NCBI GenBank assembly: GCA_965232405.1
Contig: OZ246966.1
Span: forward strand, 1,550,001 to 1,614,000
DNA: 64,000 nucleotides
Direction of reading: 5' to 3'
From: RCIO01 sp965232405
Lineage (GTDB): Bacteria; Pseudomonadota; Alphaproteobacteria; Rhizobiales; Rhizobiaceae
Positions 36,309-45,147 of the stretch are shown here, piece by piece (the first letter of the stretch is position 1; each line of letters begins with the position of its first letter). A program made the position numbers and the translations under genes. Below the pieces are notes generated by a model that was not told where the DNA came from, did no database searches, and saw only the letters and a list, made by a program, of their open reading frames with translations.

Positions 36309-37664
36309 TCAGACGCCGTCGTTGTACGGGCCGAGCTCACCGCCGAGCATGTCCACCGGATACTCGACCTGGGCGCGAGGCGTAACCTCGACAACCTCGA
36401 GAAGGTCGAACTTGGAGGACGGGTTTTCCTTACCCTTCACGACCAGCACATCCTTGAAGCACTGGTGGTCGCCGGCACGGTAGAGAACCGGACCGTTGCC
36501 GAGACCGTCGAACTCGAAGTCTTCGAGCGCGGCGCCCAGGGCCGAAGGCTGGAATGTGCCGGCGCGCTGCGCGGCATCGGCGTAGAGCAGAGCCTGGCTG
36601 TAGCAGGTGTGCGCCGCCTGAGAGGGCGGGAAACCGTACTTCTCGCCGAAGGACTTCACGAAGGCCTGAGAGCCCTCATCCTGCAGCGACCAGTGCCAGT
36701 TGGTCGAACCGTAGATGCCCTTCACCGCATCGCCAGCACCCTGCGCCATGAGACGCGAATAGAGCGGAACGATGATGGTGAAGTCCTTGCCGTTGACCAC
36801 CTTGTCGCGCAGACCGAACTGCACAGCCTGGGTCAGCGAGTTGACCATGTCGCCACCGTAGTGGTTCAGGATCAGCGTGTCGGCATCCGAGCTCAGCACC
36901 GGCGTGATGTACTGCGAGAAGTCGCCGGCGCCCACAGGGGTCATCACGTTGGCGACAGTCTCCCAGCCATGCGGCTTGGTGTACTTCTCCATCGAGCCCT
37001 GCTGCGACCAGCCCCAGGTGTAGTCGGCGGTCAGGTGGTAGACCTTGCGGTCGTTGCCGTAGTTCTTCTGCAGGATCGGGCCAAGTGCGGCGCCGCTCAT
37101 CTCGGTGTTGAAGAAGTGGCGGAAGCCGTTTGCACGGCGGTCCTTGCCGGTGGTGTCGTTCGAGTGGGTCAGCCCCGACATGAAGATGACACCGGCTTCC
37201 TGGCAGAGGCTCTGCACGGCGATGGCCACACCCGACGACGAACCGCCGGTGATCATGATGGCGCCGTCATTCTCGATCATGCGCTTGGCCGACGCGCGTG
37301 CCGCGTCCGACTTGGTCTGCGTGTCACCGGTGACGAACTCGACCTTCTTGCCGTTGATGCCGCCGCCTGCGTCGCGCAGGGCGGATGACGAGAAAGTGTC
37401 GAGCATGCCGCCGCCGCCTGCGTTGATGTGCTCAACGGCAAGCTCGTAGGCACGCAGCTCGTCAGCGCCTTCGTCGGCATATGCGCCGGTCTGCGGCACG
37501 TTGAAACCGAGCGTCACGGTGTCACCCGTCGGCGCGTTGCGGTAATTGTTGCTCTGGGCGAAAGCGCCTCTTGAGAAGAAATACGGGGTCGCCAACGTCG
37601 TAACGCCGGCAGCCGCGCCGAACTTCAAAACCTTGCGGCGCGTAAGGTCACTCCGATCTTTCAT
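36309..37664 (-). CDS. periplasmic binding protein of branched-chain-type ABC system
   Basis: 451 residues with a twin-arginine signal (TRRKVLKFGAAAGVTTLATP), followed by a Leu/Ile/Val-binding-type two-lobe receptor (TVTLGFNVPQTGAYADEG, AVQSLCQEAGVIFMSG). It is longer than LivJ (about 350) and belongs to the group that binds amides, short amino-acid derivatives or urea-like compounds, so substrate is open. It is the first gene of the operon; a Tat signal on such a receptor is seen in several rhizobial relatives. Confidence 0.93.
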   Translation of the reverse strand: MKDRSDLTRRKVLKFGAAAGVTTLATPYFFSRGAFAQSNNYRNAPTGDTVTLGFNVPQTGAYADEGADELRAYELAVEHINAGGGGMLDTFSSSALRDAGGGINGKKVEFVTGDTQTKSDAARASAKRMIENDGAIMITGGSSSGVAIAVQSLCQEAGVIFMSGLTHSNDTTGKDRRANGFRHFFNTEMSGAALGPILQKNYGNDRKVYHLTADYTWGWSQQGSMEKYTKPHGWETVANVMTPVGAGDFSQYITPVLSSDADTLILNHYGGDMVNSLTQAVQFGLRDKVVNGKDFTIIVPLYSRLMAQGAGDAVKGIYGSTNWHWSLQDEGSQAFVKSFGEKYGFPPSQAAHTCYSQALLYADAAQRAGTFQPSALGAALEDFEFDGLGNGPVLYRAGDHQCFKDVLVVKGKENPSSKFDLLEVVEVTPRAQVEYPVDMLGGELGPYNDGV

Positions 37665-38094
37665 GCTTACTCCTCCCTCGGGTTTCGACGGAACCTTTCA
37701 CGCTCCGAAGGGCTCCCTACCTAAAGGACGGCGCAATTCGATCAATTAGCCATTATGATTACAAACGGTCCGAAAACGTGAAAATCGCGCCGTTTCACTG
37801 CTTATTATTGAGGCAAGTCTGCTACCGCACGGCTGCGGTGGCGGCGACCGCCCAATAATACAGCAACCGGTTGAAGATCGGTGTCACGCAAGGGAATTAT
37901 ACTTTTGGTGTAAGCCATTTGTACTACGTCTTTAGTCTGATAGGACGGCTGCGGGCGCGCCGCGAGCCCCGCATCGTCGGGTCAGCAAGCAGGATTCAGT
38001 TCCACAATCGCGCCCCGAATTCTCCCCGGATTTGGCCTGTTCCAGTCATGATGACTAATATGCTGGAGGGGAAACAAAGCTGGGGTGGCTTGCG
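37665..38094. other. 430-bp intergenic region with tandem hairpins
   Basis: No gene is convincing here. The region must hold the promoter of the binding-protein operon (minus strand) and of the SH3-like gene (plus). At 37824-37852 two perfect small hairpins stand in tandem (ACCGCA/TGCGGT and GGCGG/CCGCC). A moderately AT-rich part (about 37740-37810) lies between them and the binding-protein gene, suitable for its promoter. Confidence 0.5.
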
Positions 38095-38409
38095 ATGAAA
38101 AAACTGATTGCAGCAATGTTCCTGCTGTCCGGTTCCGTGGCGGCGAGCGCAGAGGACCTGAGCTGGTCCTGCGTCATGGTGACGGGCGTTCAGTCCAACG
38201 ATGTCCTGTGGATCAGGGAATGTCCGAGCGCCAGTTGCGACAAGGTCGGTTATCTCGACTGGGATCAGGAACTCATCGATGCCGGCGATTGCCGGGGCAA
38301 TTGGTGCCAGATCATGGATGATGATTACGACGTCATCGGTTGGTCGAGCAGTAAATATCTCACGACCGACTGGGAATGCGAAGCCTGGGAAATCTGGAGC
38401 GAGTGGTAG
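38095..38409 (+). CDS. secreted SH3-like small protein
   Basis: 104 residues with a signal peptide (MKKLIAAMFLLSGSVAASAE). The mature part has a bacterial-SH3-like pattern (DVLWIRECPSASCDKVGYL, GDCRGNWCQIMDDDYDVIGW) and six Cys residues that could form three disulphides. The acidic, Trp-rich composition suits a periplasmic or cell-wall-binding protein. GGGGTGG precedes ATG 38095. It is divergent from the ABC operon and not clearly linked to neighbours. Confidence 0.8.
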   Translation: MKKLIAAMFLLSGSVAASAEDLSWSCVMVTGVQSNDVLWIRECPSASCDKVGYLDWDQELIDAGDCRGNWCQIMDDDYDVIGWSSSKYLTTDWECEAWEIWSEW

Positions 38410-38438
38410 GCAGGGTCGGTCGCGCTGCTCGGCGACGT

Positions 38439-38942
38439 TCAGCTCAACAACACATCATTCACAAAGCCGGCGATTGCCGCGAGTATCAGGATCGCGGCCG
38501 CAACTCCAATCAACAGCAATGGCGCGCCGAAGAAGCTCCGTTTCTCGACCGACTTGATGCCGCGCCGCAGCGGATCGCTGTCTACTTCTTCCGCCGGCAA
38601 CGGCGACGGCGCCTTGCCGGAAACGGGATGCGCCACATGCCGCCAGATGGCGGGCAAATAGAGTGCGGCCCCGCCGATCCAGAACAAGGCAATGACGGTC
38701 CACCCAACGATGCCGGGACCAAACCACTTGTCATACATGAACAGTGCGGTGACGAGCGAGCTTGCAACCACCCACATCACAATGCCGCCGCCGATAGCGC
38801 CGGGCGGCATCAGCGTCACGGCATGGCCGCACTGAGGGCACTCATAGACAAGTTCGGTACCCGTCCCGGTCCATCTTCGCTCGGCAAGGGTCATACCGGT
38901 TCGGCAGTGTCGGCACCGCCTTGTGTCGATCATCTCGGCCAT
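38439..38942 (-). CDS. zinc-ribbon membrane protein, unknown function
   Basis: 167 residues. The N-terminus has a CxxC ... CxxC zinc ribbon (RRCRHCRTGM and YECPQCGHAV), then two or three hydrophobic helices (about 50-68, 76-98) and a C-terminal helix (PLLLIGVAAAILILAAIAGF). No catalytic motif. Such proteins are common in Hyphomicrobiales without known role. It is convergent with the SH3-like gene and divergent from the cytochrome gene. Confidence 0.8.
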   Translation of the reverse strand: MAEMIDTRRCRHCRTGMTLAERRWTGTGTELVYECPQCGHAVTLMPPGAIGGGIVMWVVASSLVTALFMYDKWFGPGIVGWTVIALFWIGGAALYLPAIWRHVAHPVSGKAPSPLPAEEVDSDPLRRGIKSVEKRSFFGAPLLLIGVAAAILILAAIAGFVNDVLLS

Positions 38943-39104
38943 GGAGCCACATTAATGGCATCCGGCTAGGCCGACAATCGAATGCTGCCGCACGATGAGC
39001 GCAAGTCATCCAAGGCCGTGACAAGAAGGTTTGACCACGATCAATGCGAGGTGAAGGGGACAATGGCACGGTTTGCCAACATGTCCCGGAACAAGGAGAG
39101 CCGG

Positions 39105-39425
39105 ATGCGTTTCCAATTCGCCATTTTTGCAGCGATGACGATGGTTTCGGTGCCGGCATTGGCCGGCGATGCCGACAGCATCGAATATGGCCGGGTGCTG
39201 GTACTGGAGAACTGCTCCACCTGCCATTCGGTTGAGCGGACCGGCGAAAGCACCCATCCGGAGGCACCACCATTCCGCACGCTACATGAGCGCTACCCGC
39301 TGGAAACGCTGGAAGAGGCACTGGCGGAAGGCATCGTGACAGGCCATCCTGACATGCCCGAATTCACCGCCACCCCGCCGCAGATCGCAGGGATCCTGGC
39401 CTATATCGGAAGCATCAGCGAGTAA
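39105..39425 (+). CDS. small periplasmic cytochrome c
   Basis: 106 residues with a signal peptide (MRFQFAIFAAMTMVSVPALA) and one haem site CSTCH, with a distal Met in TGHPDMPEF. This is a class I cytochrome c of about 85 mature residues. AAGGAG at 9 bases sets the start at 39105; in-frame ATG codons upstream would mask the signal. Electron partner is unknown; no oxidase or dehydrogenase is next to it. Confidence 0.92.
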   Translation: MRFQFAIFAAMTMVSVPALAGDADSIEYGRVLVLENCSTCHSVERTGESTHPEAPPFRTLHERYPLETLEEALAEGIVTGHPDMPEFTATPPQIAGILAYIGSISE

Positions 39426-39449
39426 CCGGATTTCGGTTCGGCGTGCCGG

Positions 39450-40559
39450 TCAGTGCGCGATAACCTCGTCTTCTGAGCGGAAGTGTTTCGACAGTTTGAG
39501 CCCCTGCGCCTGATAGTTCGACGACAGAGCGGTACCGTACAGGTTCTTCGGCCGAGAGAGCATATGCTCATAGACCAGCCGACCGACGGTCTGGCCGTGC
39601 TCGAGGATGAACGGCACCTCGTGGCTGCGCACTTCGAGCACCGCGCGGCTGCCTGTTCCGCCGGCGGCCGAATGTCCGAAACCGGGATCGAAGAAACCGG
39701 CATAATGAACGCGGAACTCGCCGACCAGCGGATCGAAAGGTGTCATCTCCGCGGCGTAGTCCGGCGGGACATGCACCGCCTCCCGCGAGGCCAGAATATA
39801 GAACTCGTCGGGGTCGAGCACGAGCTCGCCTGAGCCGCGCACATAGAGCGGGTCCCAGAAGTCGAGTACGTCGTGTGCAGCCTTCATGTCGACGTCGATC
39901 AGGCCGGTGTGATGCTTGGCGCGATAACCGACCAGACCGTTCGTGTCGCCGCGCAGGTCGATGGACAGCGCAATGCCGGAGCCCGAAATGTTCGGTTCTT
40001 CCGAGGCGACCAGCGTGTCGCTCTTGTGAAGCGCCGCAAGGTCCGTTTCGCTCAAAAGCGGCGCGCCGCGGCGGAAACGTATCTGCGACAGGCGCGAGCC
40101 GGCCCGCACCACGATCGGAAATGTGCGCGGGCTGACCTCGATGTACAGCGGGCCTTCGTATCCGGCCCTGATCTTGTCGAACTCACGGCCATTGTCCGTC
40201 ATGACGCGTGTGAAGATGTCGAGCCGGCCGGTCGAGCTTTTCGGATTGGCTGAAGCGGAAACATCGTCAGGCAGTGCCAGGCTTTCCATCAGCGGAACGA
40301 TGTAGACGCAGCCGGTCTCCAGAACCGCGCCAGGTTCCAGGTCGATCTCGTGCAGCTTGAGCGCGGTCAGCTTGTCGGAGACGGTGTGACGCTCGCCGGG
40401 CAGGAAGCTGGCGCGAACGCGGTAAGCCGTCTTGCCGAGCCGCAGATCGAGGCTTGCCGGCTGAATCTGGTCGGCGTCCGGACGGCGGCCGGACTTCAGC
40501 GCACCGTTCTCAAACAGCGTGGCGATGTCAGTGTCGGGGAGTATGCCTGTCTTGCGCAA
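39450..40559 (-). CDS. 2'-deoxycytidine 5'-triphosphate deaminase, long form
   Basis: 369 residues, about twice the size of ordinary Dcd. Two trimer-type dUTPase/Dcd-like repeats can be seen (residues about 30-190 with NPKSSTGRLDIFTRV, and about 200-360 with HTGLIDVDM and DPGFGHSAAGG). This long type is the usual alphaproteobacterial form and makes dUTP from dCTP for dTMP synthesis. It is convergent with the cytochrome gene and divergent from riboswitch-controlled metZ. Confidence 0.92.
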   Translation of the reverse strand: MRKTGILPDTDIATLFENGALKSGRRPDADQIQPASLDLRLGKTAYRVRASFLPGERHTVSDKLTALKLHEIDLEPGAVLETGCVYIVPLMESLALPDDVSASANPKSSTGRLDIFTRVMTDNGREFDKIRAGYEGPLYIEVSPRTFPIVVRAGSRLSQIRFRRGAPLLSETDLAALHKSDTLVASEEPNISGSGIALSIDLRGDTNGLVGYRAKHHTGLIDVDMKAAHDVLDFWDPLYVRGSGELVLDPDEFYILASREAVHVPPDYAAEMTPFDPLVGEFRVHYAGFFDPGFGHSAAGGTGSRAVLEVRSHEVPFILEHGQTVGRLVYEHMLSRPKNLYGTALSSNYQAQGLKLSKHFRSEDEVIAH

Positions 40560-40602
40560 CTGCGATCTCCAATCCGTGCCGGAGGTTTATGCGATGCGGC
40601 AA

Positions 40603-40630
40603 TTGACGCAAGCGCAGGCGGCGTCTAAAG
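40603..40630 (+). promoter_or_regulatory. promoter of metZ transcript
   Basis: TTGACG (40603-40608) and CTAAAG or TCTAAA (40624-40630) are spaced 15-16 bp. The predicted start of transcription near 40637 falls just before the riboswitch, which supports the assignment. Confidence 0.5.
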
Positions 40631-40639
40631 GACAATTAT

Positions 40640-40695
40640 CCCGTGGTGATTTGGCCGGTCGGCTTGCAGCCACGTTAAACAAGTCGCTAAAGGAC
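40640..40695 (+). promoter_or_regulatory. SAM-II riboswitch aptamer
   Basis: The pattern CGTGGTGATTTG, then GGCTTGCAGCCACG, then TTAAACAA and GCTAAAGG is the SAM-II consensus of alphaproteobacteria. The P1 stem is CGTGG (40642-40646) with CCACG (40670-40674). It binds S-adenosylmethionine and represses methionine synthesis genes. It is followed after about 12 bases by a terminator that would be the switch, and by metZ. Confidence 0.94.
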
Positions 40696-40706
40696 CGAAC
40701 GGACGG

Positions 40707-40737
40707 ACCGGCCAGCGATTTGCGGCCGGTTTTTTTG
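40707..40737 (+). terminator. intrinsic terminator of the metZ leader
   Basis: ACCGGCC (40707-40713) pairs with GGCCGGT (40724-40730) and is followed by seven T. It lies between the SAM-II aptamer and the metZ start, so it is the probable attenuator controlled by the riboswitch. Confidence 0.88.
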
Positions 40738-40755
40738 TTTTTGAGGCACAAGATC

Positions 40756-41949
40756 ATGACTGTCGATACGAAGCGCACGCTGAAACCCGCAACCGCGCTG
40801 GTGCATGGCGGGACGTTGCGGTCATCCTTCGGCGAGACATCCGAAGCGCTCTATCTGACGCAGGGCTTCGTCTATGACAGCGCGGAAGCGGCGGAGGCGC
40901 GCTTCAAGGGCGACGAGCCGGGTTTCATCTATTCACGCTATGCCAATCCCACGGTCGACATGTTCGAAAAGCGCATGTGCCAGCTGGAAGGCGCGGAGGA
41001 TGCGCGCGCCACGGCGTCCGGCATGGCGGCCGTGACAGCGGCGCTTCTGTGCAGCGTCAAGGCCGGAGACCATGTGATCGCGGCACGCGCCCTCTTCGGC
41101 TCCTGCCGCTGGGTGGTCGAGACGCTGATGCCGAAATACGGCATCGAGACGACGCTGGTCGACGGCACGAATATGGATCAGTGGCAGGCGGCGGTGCGGC
41201 CCAATACGAAGCTGTTCTTCCTGGAAAGCCCGACCAACCCGACGCTTGAAGTGATCGACATCGCGGCTGTGGCCGAGATCGCCAACAGCATCGGCGCCCG
41301 GGTGGTGGTCGACAATGTGTTTGCGACACCGCTGCAGCAGAAGCCGCTGGAACTCGGCGCGCATGTCGTCGTCTATTCCACGACCAAACATGTCGACGGA
41401 CAGGGCCGCTGCCTTGGCGGGATCATCCTTTCCGACAAGGAATGGATCGACAAGAATCTGCACGACTACTACCGCCACACCGGGCCCTCAATGTCACCGT
41501 TCAACGCGTGGACGATGCTGAAGGGGCTGGAGACGCTGCCACTGCGCGTGAAGCAGCAGACGGAGAGTGCGGGACGTGTTGCCGGTCATCTCGCATGTCA
41601 CCCGAAAGTGGCGAAGGTGATCTATCCCGGCCGCAACGACCATCCGCAGGCCGACATCATCGCCAAACAGATGAAGGGCGGCTCGACGCTGGTGTGCTTC
41701 GAGGTGAAGGGTGGCAAGAAAGGCGCGTTCTCGACCCAGAACGCACTGCAGATCATCCGCATCTCCAACAATCTCGGCGACGCCAAGAGCCTGGTGACAC
41801 ATCCGGCAACCACGACTCATAAGAACCTGACCGAGGAAGCGCGGGCCGAACTAGGCATCAACCCGGGCACGATTCGGCTGTCGGTCGGGCTGGAGGATGC
41901 CGACGATTTGATCGCCGACCTCGACCAGGCGCTGGAGCAGGTTGCCTAG
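40756..41949 (+). CDS. metZ: O-succinylhomoserine sulfhydrylase
   Basis: 397 residues of the Cys/Met PLP family. The PLP lysine is in VVYSTTKHVDGQGR, with SPTNPTLEVIDIAAV upstream and the start TALVHGGTLRSSFGETSEAL typical of MetZ rather than MetB. It makes homocysteine directly from O-succinylhomoserine and sulphide. The SAM-II riboswitch upstream confirms a methionine role. The frame is open to 40519, but the ATG at 40756 follows the leader terminator. Its TAG stop shares the tetranucleotide CTAG with the stop of the convergent gene. Confidence 0.96.
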   Translation: MTVDTKRTLKPATALVHGGTLRSSFGETSEALYLTQGFVYDSAEAAEARFKGDEPGFIYSRYANPTVDMFEKRMCQLEGAEDARATASGMAAVTAALLCSVKAGDHVIAARALFGSCRWVVETLMPKYGIETTLVDGTNMDQWQAAVRPNTKLFFLESPTNPTLEVIDIAAVAEIANSIGARVVVDNVFATPLQQKPLELGAHVVVYSTTKHVDGQGRCLGGIILSDKEWIDKNLHDYYRHTGPSMSPFNAWTMLKGLETLPLRVKQQTESAGRVAGHLACHPKVAKVIYPGRNDHPQADIIAKQMKGGSTLVCFEVKGGKKGAFSTQNALQIIRISNNLGDAKSLVTHPATTTHKNLTEEARAELGINPGTIRLSVGLEDADDLIADLDQALEQVA

Positions 41950-42572
41950 TCGTCCTTTCGGTCTACGGAGCCGAATGTGCGCGACGCGAGAACAATGCGC
42001 GACAGGGCAGTGTAGAAGGTCACGGCGGCAAATACGTAGGCCAGTACCGGGAACCACTCCGGAAACAGGCAGAACGCGACAAAGAACAGAATTGTCTCGG
42101 TCGCTTCGGCGAGACCAGTGGTGAAGAACAGCGATTTCGCTCCCCTTGCCTCGGTTGTCTCGCCACGCTTTTCCGCCATCACGGCATAAGCAAGGAAGCT
42201 GGCGCCGTTGACGTAGAAGGAAAAGATCAGCACCGCGCCCGCCACCGCGTTGGCTGACGGATCGAGCAGGACGAAGCCAAGCGGCACTGCGCCGTAAAAG
42301 ACGAAGTCGAGCACGATATCGAGAAATCCGCCAAGATCGGTGGAGCCGGTGATCCTGGCCACAGCGCCATCCAGACCGTCGCCCAGCCGGCTGAGCAAGA
42401 GCAGCGCCAGACCGACAAGCAGGTCGCCTGCAGCGATCGACGCCGCAGCCGCCAACCCGATCAGGCAGGATGCGATCGTGATGGCATTGGGTGTTGCGCC
42501 GACGCGCACAAGCGTCCGCGCCAGCCGTTTCAGCGCCGGGTCGATCCGGTTGCGCGCCCATCCGTCAAGCAT
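41946..42572 (-). CDS. CDP-alcohol phosphatidyltransferase family protein
   Basis: 208 residues, about six helices. The motif DGLDGAVARITGSTDLGGFL followed by D is the active-site signature DGxxAR(8x)GxxxDxxxD; the last Asp are in FLDIVLDF. The family makes phosphatidyl-inositol-type or -glycerol-type lipids from CDP-diacylglycerol; the acceptor alcohol is unknown. It converges on metZ with both stop codons in one CTAG. Confidence 0.92.
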   Translation of the reverse strand: MLDGWARNRIDPALKRLARTLVRVGATPNAITIASCLIGLAAAASIAAGDLLVGLALLLLSRLGDGLDGAVARITGSTDLGGFLDIVLDFVFYGAVPLGFVLLDPSANAVAGAVLIFSFYVNGASFLAYAVMAEKRGETTEARGAKSLFFTTGLAEATETILFFVAFCLFPEWFPVLAYVFAAVTFYTALSRIVLASRTFGSVDRKDD

Positions 42573-42698
42573 GCGGGTTCCGCCGGTGTTTGGCCATGAT
42601 CGGGTTCATACTCTTGCTCGGGCGCAAACAATGTCCAATTTATCCTATTGCGGGCTCTGGCGCGCAAGGACAGGAACGGATGCAGGAGGATGCCGGAA

Positions 42699-43091
42699 AT
42701 GTACAGGGCGGTTACCCGTGACATCGAGGTGATGGCGGAGCCGTTCTTCCTTGAGGACCGGTCCAACCCCGGCGACAACGAATATTTCTGGGCCTACCGC
42801 ATCACCATCGCCAACCATTCCGACCAGCCGGTGAAGCTGTTGTCGCGACACTGGCGCATCACCGACGCGCTGGGGCGGGTACAGGAGGTGCGCGGCGACG
42901 GGGTGGTGGGCGATCAGCCGGAACTGGAACCCGGCGACAGCTACCAGTACACATCCGGCTGCCCGCTCTCGACACCATCAGGCATCATGGTGGGCGCCTA
43001 CACGATGACGGGCTCGAACGGCGATACTTTCGAGATCGACATTCCGGCCTTTTCGCTGGATGTTCCGGGCGAGGCCCGCTCGCTCAATTAA
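42699..43091 (+). CDS. apaG: ApaG (Co2+/Mg2+ efflux-associated protein)
   Basis: 130 residues, one fibronectin-III-like beta-sandwich with the family words YFWAYRITIANHS, LLSRHWRITDALG and GVVGDQPELEPGDSYQYTSG. The start ATG 42699 has AGGAGG nine bases upstream; a nearer ATG at 42690 overlaps that site. In E. coli apaG influences cobalt resistance; molecular role is unclear. It ends inside the 3' end of convergent hslO (8-bp overlap). Confidence 0.96.
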   Translation: MYRAVTRDIEVMAEPFFLEDRSNPGDNEYFWAYRITIANHSDQPVKLLSRHWRITDALGRVQEVRGDGVVGDQPELEPGDSYQYTSGCPLSTPSGIMVGAYTMTGSNGDTFEIDIPAFSLDVPGEARSLN

Positions 43092-44109
43092 GCGTCTGGC
43101 CGGATGAACCATCCTCGTCGGAAAACTCTTCCGGATCGAAGACATATTCGGTCGAACAGAATTCGCAATTGACGCGGATCTGCCCGTCCTCCGTGCTTTC
43201 CTCGATCTCCTCGGCGGAAAAGCCGTCGAGTATCTGCCTGATCTTGTCACGCGAACAGGAGCAGTCGTCGACCACCGGCGTGCCGTCATAAACGCGCACG
43301 CCCTGCTCATGGAAGATACGGTAGAGCAAGCGCTCGGTGCCAACGGTCGGATCGGCGAGTTCTGAGGGGTCGAGTGTGAGGAAGAGCGCCCGCGCCGTCT
43401 GCCATGCATCGTCTTCAGGCCCTGAATGATCCTGCTCGGTGTCGTCGCCGTCGCCGCCATGCAAGTCGGGCACGCGCATGCGCTCCAGCGATTCCGGCAG
43501 GAACTGCATCAACGCGCCGCCGGCCCGCCAGTGCTCGCTGGCGCCGTTCTGCCCCGGCAGATGCTGGCGCGCGACGCCCAGCCTGACCTCGGTCGGGATC
43601 TGCTCCGACTGGCGGAAATAGACGCGTGCAATATCTTCCAGCGAGGTGCCATCGAGTTCGACGACGCCCTGATAACGCTGCATATGTGCGCCCTGATCGA
43701 CGGTGAGCGCCAGAACGCCCGCACCCAGCAGTTCCTCCGGCGCGATGCGGCCCTCGGCCATCGCCGCCTCCACCCTGTCGGCGTCGAAGCGGGCATAGGC
43801 GCGCACCGAACCCGGCGTGCGGATGTCGGCAACCAGCATGTCGACCGGACCGTCGGAACGGGTCTGCAAAATGAACTTGCCGTCGAACTTCAGCGAGGTG
43901 CCGAGCAGCACGGTCAGCACAATCGCTTCGGCCAGGAGGTTTGCCACCGGCTCGGGATAGTCGTGACGGCTTAGCACCTGGTCGAGCAGCGGCCCGAGCT
44001 GGACCGCGCGCCCGCGCACGTCGAGCGTCTCGACGTCGAAGGGAACGACGTTGTCATCACCGGCGAAACCGAAATCGCCCAGCGTCGGCGTTGGGGTACT
44101 CACAATCAC
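43084..44109 (-). CDS. hslO: Hsp33 redox-regulated chaperone
   Basis: 341 residues. The C-terminal zinc switch is complete: CSCSRDKI and CEFCSTEYVF hold four Cys. The N-terminal part has the Hsp33 words LLDQVLSRHDYPEPVANLLAEA and VDMLVADIRTPG. It is activated by oxidation and unfolding stress in the cytoplasm. The start is GTG 44109 (GGGAAT upstream); a second GTG at 44103 is possible. It precedes no gene on its strand and is 111 bp after argF. Confidence 0.96.
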   Translation of the reverse strand: MIVSTPTPTLGDFGFAGDDNVVPFDVETLDVRGRAVQLGPLLDQVLSRHDYPEPVANLLAEAIVLTVLLGTSLKFDGKFILQTRSDGPVDMLVADIRTPGSVRAYARFDADRVEAAMAEGRIAPEELLGAGVLALTVDQGAHMQRYQGVVELDGTSLEDIARVYFRQSEQIPTEVRLGVARQHLPGQNGASEHWRAGGALMQFLPESLERMRVPDLHGGDGDDTEQDHSGPEDDAWQTARALFLTLDPSELADPTVGTERLLYRIFHEQGVRVYDGTPVVDDCSCSRDKIRQILDGFSAEEIEESTEDGQIRVNCEFCSTEYVFDPEEFSDEDGSSGQTLN

Positions 44110-44220
44110 AATTCCCGAATCTGCCCGAGCCGAGGCTACCGGTCACACGGCGCAGGCGAAAGGCTGGTTTGGTTCAAAATGGGGTCAGAGCAGCGAAAAT
44201 AGGCGCGCCGCGGCCACGCT

Positions 44221-45132
44221 TCAAGCGCCGAGGCACCACGCCAGAACGGCCTTCTGCGCATGCAGGCGGTTTTCGGCCTCGTCGAAGACAACAGAGTTCG
44301 GCCCGTCGATCACTTCATCCGTCACTTCCTCGCCGCGGTGGGCGGGCAGGCAGTGCATGAACAGCGCGTCGGGGTTCGCCTTTTTCATCAGCGCGGCGTT
44401 GACCTGATAGGGCGCGAAGACGTTATGGCCGCGGGCGCGATGCTCCTGGCCCATCGACACCCAGGTATCGGTGACAACGCAGTCGGCGCCGGACACCGCT
44501 TCCTCGGCCGACCTGATGACCTCGACGCGGCCGCCATTGGCGCGCGACCAGTCCATGAACTCGCCGGCCGGCTCGCTGCCTTCCGGCACCGCGATATTGA
44601 CGCGGAAGCCGAACCGCGCGGACGCCTCCATCAGCGAGTGCAGCACATTGTTGCCGTCGCCGGTCCAGGCGAACAGCTTGTCGCCAACCGGTCCGCGATG
44701 CTCCTCGAAGGTCATCACATCGGCCATCGCCTGGCATGGGTGCGTGTCGTCGGTCAGACCGTTGATGACAGGAACGGTGGCATGTTCGGCCATTTCGCGC
44801 AGGCGGTCATGCGAGGTTGTGCGGATCATGATCGCGTCGACATAACGCGACAGGACACGCGCCGTATCGGCAATGGTCTCAGAGCGGCCAAGCTGCATCT
44901 CGGCGCCGGTCAGCATGATCGTGTCGCCGCCGAGCTGGCGCATGCCGACATCGAACGAAACGCGGGTGCGGGTCGAGGGTTTCTCGAAGATCATCGCCAG
45001 CACCTTGCCGTCGAGCGGCTTTTCGACCTCGCCGGCCTTCAGCTTTTCCTTGCGCCGGCGCGCGTCATCGAGAATGCCCCGCAGATCTTGCGCGGACATA
45101 TCGGACAGGTCGGTGAAATGTTTTGCTGACAT
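44221..45132 (-). CDS. argF: ornithine carbamoyltransferase
   Basis: 303 residues. The carbamoyl-phosphate site FEKPSTRTRVSF, the ornithine loop and the HCLPAHRGEEV motif are all present. It makes citrulline in arginine synthesis. It follows argD by 15 bp on the same strand and is its operon partner. Confidence 0.98.
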   Translation of the reverse strand: MSAKHFTDLSDMSAQDLRGILDDARRRKEKLKAGEVEKPLDGKVLAMIFEKPSTRTRVSFDVGMRQLGGDTIMLTGAEMQLGRSETIADTARVLSRYVDAIMIRTTSHDRLREMAEHATVPVINGLTDDTHPCQAMADVMTFEEHRGPVGDKLFAWTGDGNNVLHSLMEASARFGFRVNIAVPEGSEPAGEFMDWSRANGGRVEVIRSAEEAVSGADCVVTDTWVSMGQEHRARGHNVFAPYQVNAALMKKANPDALFMHCLPAHRGEEVTDEVIDGPNSVVFDEAENRLHAQKAVLAWCLGA

Positions 45133-45147
45133 GATGGATGCCGTTAC

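Noticed and set aside
37871..38098. 75-codon frame upstream of the SH3-like gene
   Set aside because: Starts with TTG without ribosome-binding site and overlaps the real gene start; composition is not protein-like.
43084..43091. apaG/hslO overlap as possible frameshift
   Set aside because: Both proteins have normal family ends; the 8-bp overlap is a simple convergent overlap.
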